Assembly: GCA_902766515.1 (NCBI GenBank) | Contig: CACXEB010000161.1 | Location: 1 to 6,951 of the forward strand | DNA: 6,951 bases | Reading direction: 5' to 3' | DNA from: an uncultured Eubacteriales bacterium | Lineage (GTDB): Bacteria > Bacillota_A > Clostridia > Christensenellales > Aristaeellaceae | In this document: positions 1-5,754 of the stretch, piece after piece | How the letters are laid out: every line of letters starts with the position of its first letter | Numbering within the stretch: position 1 is the stretch's first letter | Translations under genes and position numbers: made by a program | Notes under the pieces: generated by a model | Told to the model about the DNA's origin: nothing | What the model saw: the letters and a program-made list of their open reading frames with translations, nothing else | Databases searched by the model: none

Positions 1-44
1 CTGTGAGGATAGACCCAGAGGTTATCAAATCGTTTCTCTTTCAC
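1..44 (-). CDS. Partial 5' end of a divergent gene, function unknown
   Basis: On the minus strand a GTG codon at 44-42 opens a frame that runs without a stop to the window edge and reads VKEKRFDNLWVYPH (initiator written as V). A purine-rich stretch precedes it: AAAGGAGG at 64-57, which is 12 nt from the GTG and therefore rather far, and AGGAAA at 53-48, which is close. The ATG that overlaps the GTG by two bases (46-44) is followed at once by TGA, so it is not the start. The other two minus frames hit stops within this stretch. With only 14 codons visible I cannot name the product. Its position back to back with the PBP4B gene would suit a divergent regulator or an unrelated transcription unit. 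The call rests on the SD-like sequence and the open frame alone. Confidence 0.4.
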   Translation of the reverse strand, partial: MKEKRFDNLWVYPH

Positions 45-85
45 ATCTTTCCTTTTCCTCCTTTGCGGCACCCGTGAATAGTAAC

Positions 86-123
86 GAACGGCATGACCGG
101 CGGCGAACCGCGTCATGCCGTTC
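86..123 (+). other. Long perfect hairpin (terminator-like or operator) before the PBP4B promoter
   Basis: GAACGGCATGAC (86-97) and GTCATGCCGTTC (112-123) form an uninterrupted 12-bp stem. Inside it GCGG (100-103) pairs with CCGC (108-111) around a CGAA loop, leaving C98-G99 as a bulge. A short T run (130-134) follows on the + strand, but seven bases after the stem, so it is a poor intrinsic terminator for + strand transcription. No T run follows on the minus strand. Because the gene to the left appears to run away from it, the hairpin may instead be a protein-binding palindrome or an RNA structure in the leader of the divergent transcript. The structure is certain from the sequence; the role is not. 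Confidence 0.6.
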
Positions 124-124
124 A

Positions 125-153
125 TTGACTTTTTGGGCCGCCAGTGTTATGAT
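125..153 (+). promoter_or_regulatory. Extended -10 sigma-A type promoter of the PBP4B-fucO operon
   Basis: The -35 box is TTGACT (125-130), followed by a 17-nt spacer and -10 box TATGAT (148-153). A TG at 145-146 one base before the -10 gives the extended -10 form TGnTATGAT. Each box has one mismatch to consensus. Transcription should start near 159-161, giving a leader of about 50 nt before the chosen start codon at 209. The -35 box begins two bases after the hairpin at 86-123, so anything bound to that palindrome could touch RNA polymerase. Confidence 0.7.
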
Positions 154-193
154 GGGCATGGAAACCGGGGACTGAATGAATACGCAATCGCAT

Positions 194-202
194 GGGGAGG
201 AG
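194..202 (+). promoter_or_regulatory. Ribosome binding site that decides the PBP4B start
   Basis: GGGGAGGAG ends six bases before the ATG at 209. The in-frame upstream ATG at 176 has only a run of four G before it, and starting there would place a polar 11-residue extension ahead of the signal peptide. The site therefore supports 209 as the start. Confidence 0.75.
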
Positions 203-208
203 AACTGG

Positions 209-2134
209 ATGATCAGGCGGACCGTACTGTGGCTGGTGATTCTGTCGTTGTGCGTTCCTGTGACCGGCGTGATGGCGGAGGAGGGACATCCGATGGAGCA
301 TTCAGGGATTCAGGCGGAGCGCGCGGACGCGCTGCCGGCGGCCGAATGGCAGAAGACGGCGGTATTTCCGGATTGGAAAGGATACACGGACGATACACTG
401 GCGATGGACAGCATGCTGAGCTACCTCGGTTATCACGGCCAGGGCTGCCTCTGGCTGGAGGTCGATGGGAAAACGGAAAGCTTCCGGCTGTATGTCAATG
501 AAGTCCGCGTGGATACCACCGGCGTGTCCGAAGGCGTCTGGCGCGTGGATACGGCCGCGGTCGCCCGGGACGGAATGAACACGATCCAGCTGAGCAACAT
601 CCGGCCGTCAGACGCCCGGGTGACGGTCCATGTGCCGTATCCCACGGTTTTGGACGGCACGCTGGAGGAGGCGGGGATCCGCCCGGAGGCGGTCCAATTG
701 ATTTCGGACATCATCGCCTCCGATATCGAGTACGGCTTTACCAGCGCCCAGCTGGCCGTGGTCCGCAGCGGACGGCTGGTGTACAACCGGGCCTGGGGCC
801 GCGTCAACAGCTATCACCAGGACGGGACGCCGGACACCGACAGCCCCCTGGTGACCACCGATACACTGTACGACCTCGCGAGCGTCACCAAAATGTTTTC
901 GACCAACTACGCGATCCAGAAGCTGGTGACGGACGGGCGGCTGGACATCAACGCGCACCTGGTGGATATCCTGGGCCAGGGCTTCGCGGATGACGTGATC
1001 GATCTTCAGTATGTGAATGGCGCCAATCCGGACATAGAGACGATGCGGGCCTGGAAGGCGGCGCTGACGGTCCGGGACCTGCTCTGCCACCAGGGCGGCT
1101 TCCCGGCGGATGTGCATTATTTCCGGCCGTATTTTGATCTTGCGGCCCTCTCCGGCAGCCAGACGGTGAAGAATGTCCTGTTCACAGGCAACGACGGGTC
1201 GGGGGAGACCCGGGAGAACACGCTGGAAGCGCTGTTCAGAACGCCGCTGTACTATGAGCCGGGCACCCGGACGGTCTACTCGGACCTTGATTACATGCTG
1301 CTCGGCTTCGTGGTCGAGCGGATCACGGGACAGCGCCTGGACGACTATGTCAGCGAGACCTTCTACCGGCCGATGGGGCTGACCCATGTGACCTATAACC
1401 CGCTGGAACACGGATTCTCGAAGGAGGACTGCGCCGCGACGGAGCTGAACGGCAACACGCGCGACCGGCATATCGACTTTGAAGGCGTCCGCACGCAGAC
1501 CCTGCAGGGCGAGGTGCATGATGAAAAGGCCGCCGCCTGCATGGGCGGGGTGTCCGGGCACGCGGGCCTGTTCGGCAGCGCCGCGGACATGGCGCGGCTG
1601 GCTTCCGTGATGCTCACAGGCGGATACGGCGACCGGCGCTTCTTCTCCGGCGTCACGATGGACCGCTTCACCGCGCCGAAGTCCTTCGACTACGGGCAGT
1701 GGGGGCTCGGCTGGTGGCGCGAGGGGGATGACCAGCGCCCCTGGTATTTCGGCACCCAGTCGGCTTCCGATACCATCGGCCACCAGGGCTGGACCGGCAC
1801 GCTGGTCATGGTGGATCCCTCCCGGCAGCTGGTCGTGGCCTACCTGACCAACAAAATCAACAGCCCCATCACCTCAGACGACAACCTGAACAGGTTCGAC
1901 GGCAACTGGTACACGGCCAGCACGCTGGGCTTTGTGCCGCAGATCCTGTCCATCGGCATGGATTCGGATGCCGACATCACCGGACAACTGGCTGACCTGG
2001 CAGCCGATATGGCGCAGACATGCCGCCGGCTGCTGCCCGCCGGCGTGTCTCCCGACGACGATCATCCTTCCGCCCGAAACCTGCGGAGCAAACAGGCGCT
2101 GGCGGAGAGATATCAACAGTCAGACCCTGACTGA
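209..2134 (+). CDS. pbp4b: Exported PBP4B-type serine hydrolase (beta-lactamase family)
   Basis: This is a 641-residue serine hydrolase of the beta-lactamase/class C PBP fold, closest in my reading to the PBP4B/YfeW group. Members are penicillin-binding proteins or esterases; the true substrate is unclear. Residues 1-24 form a signal peptide (MIRR, hydrophobic core, then VMA before EEG), with no lipobox. Residues of about 30-135 look like a beta-sandwich ligand-binding domain, longer than the roughly 430-residue E. coli YfeW architecture. The catalytic domain has S225-V-T-K228 (nucleophile and general base), Y357-S-D (the Y-x-N position, in the context YSDLDYMLLG) and H525-Q-G (the KTG-box equivalent). 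About 50 polar residues form the C-terminal tail. The start at 209 is chosen over 176 from the ribosome binding site and signal peptide. It is the first gene of an operon with fucO, 26 nt downstream. Fold is near certain; subfamily is likely; substrate is unknown. Confidence 0.88.
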   Translation: MIRRTVLWLVILSLCVPVTGVMAEEGHPMEHSGIQAERADALPAAEWQKTAVFPDWKGYTDDTLAMDSMLSYLGYHGQGCLWLEVDGKTESFRLYVNEVRVDTTGVSEGVWRVDTAAVARDGMNTIQLSNIRPSDARVTVHVPYPTVLDGTLEEAGIRPEAVQLISDIIASDIEYGFTSAQLAVVRSGRLVYNRAWGRVNSYHQDGTPDTDSPLVTTDTLYDLASVTKMFSTNYAIQKLVTDGRLDINAHLVDILGQGFADDVIDLQYVNGANPDIETMRAWKAALTVRDLLCHQGGFPADVHYFRPYFDLAALSGSQTVKNVLFTGNDGSGETRENTLEALFRTPLYYEPGTRTVYSDLDYMLLGFVVERITGQRLDDYVSETFYRPMGLTHVTYNPLEHGFSKEDCAATELNGNTRDRHIDFEGVRTQTLQGEVHDEKAAACMGGVSGHAGLFGSAADMARLASVMLTGGYGDRRFFSGVTMDRFTAPKSFDYGQWGLGWWREGDDQRPWYFGTQSASDTIGHQGWTGTLVMVDPSRQLVVAYLTNKINSPITSDDNLNRFDGNWYTASTLGFVPQILSIGMDSDADITGQLADLAADMAQTCRRLLPAGVSPDDDHPSARNLRSKQALAERYQQSDPD

Positions 2135-2160
2135 ACACAAATGAACGAGGAGGAACCCCA

Positions 2161-3309
2161 ATGGCAGACCGCATCGTACTCAACCCCATCTCCTACCATG
2201 GCCACGGCGCCATCGAAAACATCGTCCCGGAGCTGAAAGCCCGCGGATACCAGAAGGCCTTCGTGGCCACCGACCCGGACCTGCTCCGCTTCGGCGTGAC
2301 CAAAAAGGTAACGGACCTGCTGGACCAGGCCGGCTTCGCGTATGAAGTCTACAGCGATATCAAGGCCAATCCCACGATCGAAAACGTCCAGAACGGCGTG
2401 GCCGCGTTCCAGAAGGCGGCCGCTGACTGCATCATCGCCGTCGGCGGCGGCAGCGCCATGGACACCAGCAAGGCCATCAGCATCATCATCAACAATCCCG
2501 GTTTCGCGGATGTCCGTTCCCTTGAAGGCGTCGCCCCGACCAAGAAGCATGCCGTTTTCACCATTGCGGTGCCGACGACCGCCGGCACGGCCGCGGAAGT
2601 GACAATCAACTACGTCATCACGGATGTGGAGAAGAAGCGCAAGTTCGTGTGCGTGGACGTCAACGACATCCCTGAGGTCGCTGTGGTGGATCCGGACATG
2701 ATGTCCACGATGCCCAAGGGCCTGACCGCTGCGACCGGTATGGACGCACTGACGCATGCGATCGAGGGCTATATCACCAAGGGGCACTGCGCAATCAGCG
2801 ATATGTTCCACCTCGAGGCGATCCGCCTGATCAGCCACAGCCTGCGCGCGGCGGTGCAGAATGATCCGGATGGCCGGGAAGGCATGGCCCTGGGCCAGTA
2901 CATCGCCGGCATGGGCTTCTCCAATGTAGGCCTGGGGATCGTGCACAGCATGGCGCATGGCCTCTCCGCCCTGTATGACACGCCCCACGGCGTGGCCTGC
3001 GCCATCCTGCTGCCCTGCGGACTGGAATACAATGCCCCCGTCGCCGGCAAGCGGTACCGCGCGATCGGGAAAGCGATGGGCGTGGACGGCATCGACGCAA
3101 TGGATGATGAAGCCGCCGCGAAGGCGACCATCGCCGCCGTGAAGCAGCTGTCCAAGGATGTGGGCATTCCCGCGGACCTGAAGGGCATCCTGAAGGATGA
3201 GGACGTCCAGTTCCTGTCCGACAGCGCCTACGCGGACGCCTGCCGTCCCGGCAATCCCCGCGATACCAGCGTCGAAGAAATCAAGGCGCTGTACCGCAGC
3301 ATGATGTAA
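2161..3309 (+). CDS. fucO: Lactaldehyde reductase / 1,2-propanediol oxidoreductase
   Basis: A 382-residue group III iron-dependent alcohol dehydrogenase of the same length as E. coli FucO (382-383). It shares long identical blocks with it from memory, such as PTTAGTAAEVTINYVITD and ALTHAIEGYIT. In the cytoplasm it reduces L-lactaldehyde to 1,2-propanediol with NADH, the redox sink of anaerobic fucose and rhamnose breakdown. The dinucleotide-binding region holds G95-G-G-S98-x-x-D101 and P138-T-T-A-G-T143. The iron ligands are all present as D195, H199, H262 and H276, one less than the E. coli numbers. D38 matches the aspartate linked to NAD rather than NADP preference. GAGGAGG (2147-2153) lies 7 nt before the ATG. 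It is co-transcribed with the PBP4B gene and is followed by a terminator. No aldolase, kinase or isomerase for fucose or rhamnose is in the window. Other aldehydes or alcohols are possible substrates. Confidence 0.93.
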   Translation: MADRIVLNPISYHGHGAIENIVPELKARGYQKAFVATDPDLLRFGVTKKVTDLLDQAGFAYEVYSDIKANPTIENVQNGVAAFQKAAADCIIAVGGGSAMDTSKAISIIINNPGFADVRSLEGVAPTKKHAVFTIAVPTTAGTAAEVTINYVITDVEKKRKFVCVDVNDIPEVAVVDPDMMSTMPKGLTAATGMDALTHAIEGYITKGHCAISDMFHLEAIRLISHSLRAAVQNDPDGREGMALGQYIAGMGFSNVGLGIVHSMAHGLSALYDTPHGVACAILLPCGLEYNAPVAGKRYRAIGKAMGVDGIDAMDDEAAAKATIAAVKQLSKDVGIPADLKGILKDEDVQFLSDSAYADACRPGNPRDTSVEEIKALYRSMM

Positions 3310-3373
3310 TTGATGCAATTTCAGACGTCAATCAGTAGAATTTGCGCATTCATCAGGATCAATAAGAATGTCC

Positions 3374-3413
3374 GGGACCCGGCTGCCTTTCCGCCGGGTC
3401 CCTTCTCGTTTTT
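3374..3413 (+). terminator. Intrinsic terminator after fucO
   Basis: GGGACCCGGC (3374-3383) and GCCGGGTCCC (3393-3402) form a perfect 10-bp GC-rich stem with a 9-nt loop. The stem is followed by the T-rich tract TTCTCGTTTTT (3403-3413). It lies 64 nt after the fucO stop codon and closes the PBP4B-fucO operon, separating it from the transporter operon. Confidence 0.92.
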
Positions 3414-3454
3414 GGGCCTTCGTTTACCGGCAGTGTGTACGGAAACTCAGGGCA

Positions 3455-3494
3455 GATAAACAAAACTGAACGCAGGTAAACGGAGCTAAACAGA
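3455..3494 (+). repeat. Four 10-bp-phased TAAAC-type units
   Basis: Four consecutive decamers read GATAAACAAA, ACTGAACGCA, GGTAAACGGA and GCTAAACAGA. All share T at position 3, AAC at positions 5-7 and A at position 10; three of the four carry TAAAC at positions 3-7. The flanking decamers on either side do not match. The period of one helical turn would put a bound protein on one face of the DNA, as in tandem regulator sites. The set lies about 230 bp upstream of the -35 box of the transporter promoter. The repetition is visible, but the units are short and degenerate, so function is uncertain. Confidence 0.4.
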
Positions 3495-3658
3495 TCAAGG
3501 ACGGAGCGTTCCGTGCACATGTTTCAGATCCGGCATCGAAATTCGGCCATCCGTCCATCAACTGGTTTGTGCGGCAAAGAGAATTTGAAAAATGGGGGAA
3601 TATTTTCCGGTTAGGCCGTTCTTCAAGGAGTCTGCAGGAAATGCAGGTCTGGGGTATG
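3495..3658. other. Intergenic stretch, no convincing gene
   Basis: This part of the long spacer holds only weak items: ACGGA/TCCGT, a 5-bp stem at 3501-3514; TGCAGG twice at 3633 and 3642; and open frames without a good start or ribosome binding site. Base composition is more AT-rich than in the flanking genes, as expected for non-coding DNA. No tRNA, riboswitch or insertion-sequence end is evident. Confidence 0.5.
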
Positions 3659-3681
3659 GAACTGAACCGGAAGAACTGAAC
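3659..3681 (+). repeat. GAACTGAAC direct repeat upstream of the transporter promoter
   Basis: GAACTGAAC occurs at 3659-3667 and again at 3673-3681, with starts 14 bp apart. The inner ACTGAAC also appears at 3465-3471 inside the phased decamers. The downstream copy ends 42 bp before the -35 box, a distance compatible with an activator site. Direct repeats of this kind are often bound by AraC-type or response-regulator proteins, which commonly control LplB/YtcP sugar importers. The link here is inference. Confidence 0.4.
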
Positions 3682-3720
3682 AAAAAACTAAAAATTGAGA
3701 TAAAAATTCAGTCAAATTTA
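3682..3720 (+). promoter_or_regulatory. A-tract series, probable UP element and bent DNA
   Basis: Runs of A or A/T begin at 3682 (six A), 3690 (five A then TT), 3702 (five A then TT) and 3714 (AAATTT), spaced roughly 8 to 12 bp. The block ends four bases before the -35 box. Such tracts bind the RNA polymerase alpha C-terminal domain and bend DNA, and would strengthen an already consensus promoter. In this GC-rich region the block stands out sharply. Confidence 0.55.
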
Positions 3721-3723
3721 TGG

Positions 3724-3752
3724 TTGACAGAAGTGCCGTCCTTTGTTATAAT
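3724..3752 (+). promoter_or_regulatory. Perfect consensus sigma-A promoter of the transporter operon
   Basis: The -35 box TTGACA (3724-3729), a 17-nt spacer and the -10 box TATAAT (3747-3752) match the vegetative consensus at all 12 positions. The predicted start is near 3758-3760, giving a leader of about 65 nt before the first permease. A promoter this strong on a substrate importer would normally need repression or another downstream control; the palindrome at 3764-3771 is the obvious candidate. Confidence 0.9.
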
Positions 3753-3763
3753 TTCATTGTCGT

Positions 3764-3771
3764 AAACGTTT
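3764..3771. promoter_or_regulatory. Candidate operator (LacI-type core) at the transcription start
   Basis: AAACGTTT is an 8-bp palindrome with the central CG typical of LacI/CcpA-family operators. It begins about five bases after the predicted transcription start, where a bound repressor would block initiation or early elongation. The flanks do not extend the symmetry: compared with the cre consensus TGWNANCGNTNWCA, three of the fixed positions mismatch. It is therefore a weak CcpA site and more likely a dedicated LacI-type operator, or chance. Confidence 0.35.
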
Positions 3772-3822
3772 TGTATTCATCCCTGAAACACCGGCCCACA
3801 ACGCCCGTGAGGAGAAAGCATC

Positions 3823-4767
3823 ATGAAGGAGCAGTCAAGGACGGCGGTCGCCAGGCGGAAATCGTTTCGCTTCCGGCTCAGCAATACGTGGGATCTGTAT
3901 TTTTTCCTGATCCCCACGCTGGTATATTTCGCGATTTTCCATTACGCGCCGATGTACGGGCTGCAGATCGCCTTTAAAAATTTCAAGACCCGTCAGGGCA
4001 TCTGGGGAAGCCCCTGGGCCAATCCCTGGTATTACCATTTTGAGCGGCTGTTTTCCACGAGCCTTTTGCAGACAGCGCTGCTGAACACCCTCGCGCTCAG
4101 CGCGTACTCGCTGATCTTCGGCTTCCTGCCTCCGATCATCCTCGCCCTGATGCTGAACCAGGTGTCCAATATCCGTTTCAAGCGCTTTGTCCAGACGGTT
4201 TCCTACGCGCCGCACTTCATCAGTGTCGTGGTCATGGTCAGTATGCTGTTCTGCATGTTCTCCACCACGAACGGCATCGTGACCCGGCTGCTCGGGGTGT
4301 TCGGCCTCGGCCCCTATCCGATCACAAGTGAGGCGCAGTATTTCCGCGGGCTGTACGTGGGCTCGGATATCTGGCAGAACATGGGCTTCTCGGCCATCAT
4401 CTATATCGCCGCGCTGGCGGGCATCAGCCCGGAGCTGCACGAGGCGGCAGTGATCGACGGCGCCAACAAGGCCCAGCGCATCTGGCACGTGGATATCCCG
4501 GGCATCCTCCCCACCATCACCATCCTGCTGATCCTCCGCAGCGGCTCCATCATGAACGTCGGCTTCCAGAAGGTATACCTGATGCAGACGTCGCTGAACC
4601 TGAGCAAATCCGAGATCCTGTCGACCTATGTGTACAAGGTCGGCCTGGAAAACGGCGATTTCAGCTTCTCCACGGCGGTAGGCATGTTCAACTCGATCGT
4701 CAATTTCATACTGATCATTTCAGTCAACGCCATCACCCGGCGTCTGAGTGAAACGAGTCTGTGGTGA
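3823..4767 (+). CDS. LplB-type carbohydrate ABC transporter permease
   Basis: A 314-residue inner subunit of a CUT1-class binding-protein-dependent importer, of the LplB/YteP type. It forms the membrane channel with the next gene's product. A basic N-terminus (about 1-22) is followed by the family opening DLYFFLIPTLVYFAIFHYAP and about six membrane segments, near 25-47, 82-110, 125-145, 180-203, 226-246 and 283-304. The cytoplasmic coupling loop that docks the ATPase is the EAA motif: E207-A-A, G213, then I225-P226. GAGGAG (3809-3814) lies 8 nt before the ATG. It is first in the operon, downstream of a consensus promoter, and is followed 13 nt after its stop by the second permease. No ATP-binding subunit is encoded nearby, so a shared MsmX/MsmK-type ATPase elsewhere is expected. 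The substrate cannot be read from the permease; oligosaccharides are usual. Confidence 0.92.
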   Translation: MKEQSRTAVARRKSFRFRLSNTWDLYFFLIPTLVYFAIFHYAPMYGLQIAFKNFKTRQGIWGSPWANPWYYHFERLFSTSLLQTALLNTLALSAYSLIFGFLPPIILALMLNQVSNIRFKRFVQTVSYAPHFISVVVMVSMLFCMFSTTNGIVTRLLGVFGLGPYPITSEAQYFRGLYVGSDIWQNMGFSAIIYIAALAGISPELHEAAVIDGANKAQRIWHVDIPGILPTITILLILRSGSIMNVGFQKVYLMQTSLNLSKSEILSTYVYKVGLENGDFSFSTAVGMFNSIVNFILIISVNAITRRLSETSLW

Positions 4768-4772
4768 GGGGG
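4766..4772 (+). promoter_or_regulatory. Ribosome binding site that decides the second permease start
   Basis: GAGGGGG overlaps the stop codon of the first permease and lies 8 nt before ATG 4781. The longer frame from GTG 4748 would overlap the first permease by 20 nt, has no such site, and would add an atypical 11-residue extension. The coupling suggests translational re-initiation between the two permeases. Confidence 0.65.
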
Positions 4773-4780
4773 CGGACATC

Positions 4781-5695
4781 ATGGCAGAAGCAGCAATGAA
4801 AAAGGGGAAGGCCATCCGCAAAACCAGGTTTGACCTGATCTTCGATATTGTGATCTACACGCTCCTGAGCCTCCTGACCCTGTCCTATCTGTACATCCTG
4901 ATCTTCACCATCAGCGCGTCCTTCTCCGATCCCAACGCGGTCTATTCAGGCCGGGTGGTCCTCTGGCCGGTCGACTTTACCCTGCAGGGCTATGAGCGCG
5001 TGTTCCAGGAGAAGATGCTGTGGACCGGCTACCTGAACTCCATCATTTACATGGTGGTGGGCACGGCGATCAGCACCATCCTGACCCTGACGGGCGCCTA
5101 TGCCCTGTCGCGCAAGGACCTGCCGGGGCGCGGCATCATCACCGGTTTGCTGGTGTTCACCATGTTCTTCAGCGGCGGCATCATTCCGCTGTACCTGATC
5201 GTGCGGTCGCTCAAGCTGCTCAACACCATGTGGGCGCTGATCCTGCCGGGGGCCATCAGCATGTCGAACCTGATCATCGCCCGGACGTTCTTCGCCAACA
5301 GCATTCCGGACGGGCTGCTGGACGCCGCGAAGATCGACGGCTGCATGAATACCCGCTTCTTCTTCAGCATCGTGCTGCCCCTGTCCAAGCCGATCATCGC
5401 CGTCATCGCGCTGTACTACGGCATCGGCATCTGGAACGACTACTTCAACGCCATGATCTACATCAAGTCCCGCACGGCGTACCCGCTGCAGCTGTTCCTG
5501 CGCGAGATCCTGATCTCCTCCCAGACGTCTTCGGCGATGACGGGCGACGTGCTGGAGCAGGAGCTGCTGGCCCAGCTGCAGGAGATCATCAAGTACACGC
5601 TGATCGTCGTGGGCAGCGTGCCGCTGCTGGTCATCTACCCGTTCCTGCAGAAGTACTTCGTGCAGGGCGTCATGATCGGCTCCCTCAAGGGCTGA
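4781..5695 (+). CDS. YtcP/LplC-type carbohydrate ABC transporter permease
   Basis: A 304-residue second channel subunit of the same CUT1-class importer (YtcP/LplC/AraQ-like). After a lysine- and arginine-rich start (about 1-20) come about six membrane segments, near 22-45, 83-108, 118-142, 150-172, 196-218 and 267-290. The periplasm-side family block SFSDPNAVYSGRVVLWP follows the first segment. The EAA loop reads L-L-D181-A-A183-K-I-D-G187 and L199-P200; the usual glutamate is replaced by aspartate, a conservative change seen in this family. The end, FVQGVMIGSLKG, is the typical C-terminus of these permeases, so the gene is full length. It sits between the first permease (13 nt gap) and the binding-protein gene (59 nt gap with a hairpin). 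Family assignment is firm; substrate is unknown. Confidence 0.92.
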   Translation: MAEAAMKKGKAIRKTRFDLIFDIVIYTLLSLLTLSYLYILIFTISASFSDPNAVYSGRVVLWPVDFTLQGYERVFQEKMLWTGYLNSIIYMVVGTAISTILTLTGAYALSRKDLPGRGIITGLLVFTMFFSGGIIPLYLIVRSLKLLNTMWALILPGAISMSNLIIARTFFANSIPDGLLDAAKIDGCMNTRFFFSIVLPLSKPIIAVIALYYGIGIWNDYFNAMIYIKSRTAYPLQLFLREILISSQTSSAMTGDVLEQELLAQLQEIIKYTLIVVGSVPLLVIYPFLQKYFVQGVMIGSLKG

Positions 5696-5706
5696 CCTCA
5701 GGACCG

Positions 5707-5733
5707 ATAATTATCCGCGCAAGCGGAAATTAT
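5707..5733 (+). other. Intercistronic hairpin with GCAA tetraloop before the binding-protein gene
   Basis: ATAATT (5707-5712) plus TCCGC (5714-5718) pair with GCGGA (5723-5727) plus AATTAT (5728-5733), giving 11 base pairs with a single bulged A at 5713. The loop is GCAA (5719-5722), a GNRA tetraloop closed by C-G, which is very stable. No T tract follows, so it is not a complete terminator. It ends six bases before the Shine-Dalgarno sequence. By analogy with other importer operons it may protect the 5' end of a processed binding-protein mRNA; that role is inferred. Confidence 0.7.
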
Positions 5734-5739
5734 AAAATG

Positions 5740-5747
5740 AAGGAGGT
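5740..5747 (+). promoter_or_regulatory. Perfect Shine-Dalgarno for the binding protein
   Basis: AAGGAGGT matches the complement of the 16S rRNA 3' end at eight positions and lies 7 nt before ATG 5755. It is the strongest site in the window and fits the excess of binding protein over permease that importers need. Confidence 0.85.
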
Positions 5748-5754
5748 TTTTTCA

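Noticed and set aside
608..1783. Long minus-strand open frame (391 codons) inside the PBP4B gene
   Set aside because: It lies opposite a well-supported gene with catalytic motifs, has an arginine/histidine/alanine-rich composition typical of the reverse complement of GC-rich coding DNA, and shows no family features.
2113..3318. Minus-strand open frame (401 codons) covering the whole fucO gene
   Set aside because: fucO on the + strand has all its metal ligands and full family length. The reverse frame is a histidine- and glycine-rich shadow with no recognisable domain.
3470..3679. Open frame of 69 codons ending in a tail MQVWGMELNRKN
   Set aside because: It follows a stop codon, has no early start codon with a ribosome binding site, and no recognisable family. 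It could be a decayed gene remnant, but the evidence is too thin. The 12-residue peptide from ATG 3641 has AAGGAG 10 nt upstream, which is suggestive but not enough.
3592..3765. Open frame of 57 codons from ATG 3592
   Set aside because: It has no ribosome binding site, is lysine/isoleucine-rich because of the A-tracts, and runs through the consensus promoter, so it is very probably non-coding.
3764..3771. CcpA cre site at the transporter start
   Set aside because: The core CG and flanking A/T agree, but three fixed cre positions mismatch, so a carbon-catabolite site is not claimed; only a generic operator is listed.
3720..3977. 85-codon + strand frame from ATG 3720
   Set aside because: It begins four bases before the -35 box, upstream of the predicted transcription start, and overlaps the first permease in another frame.
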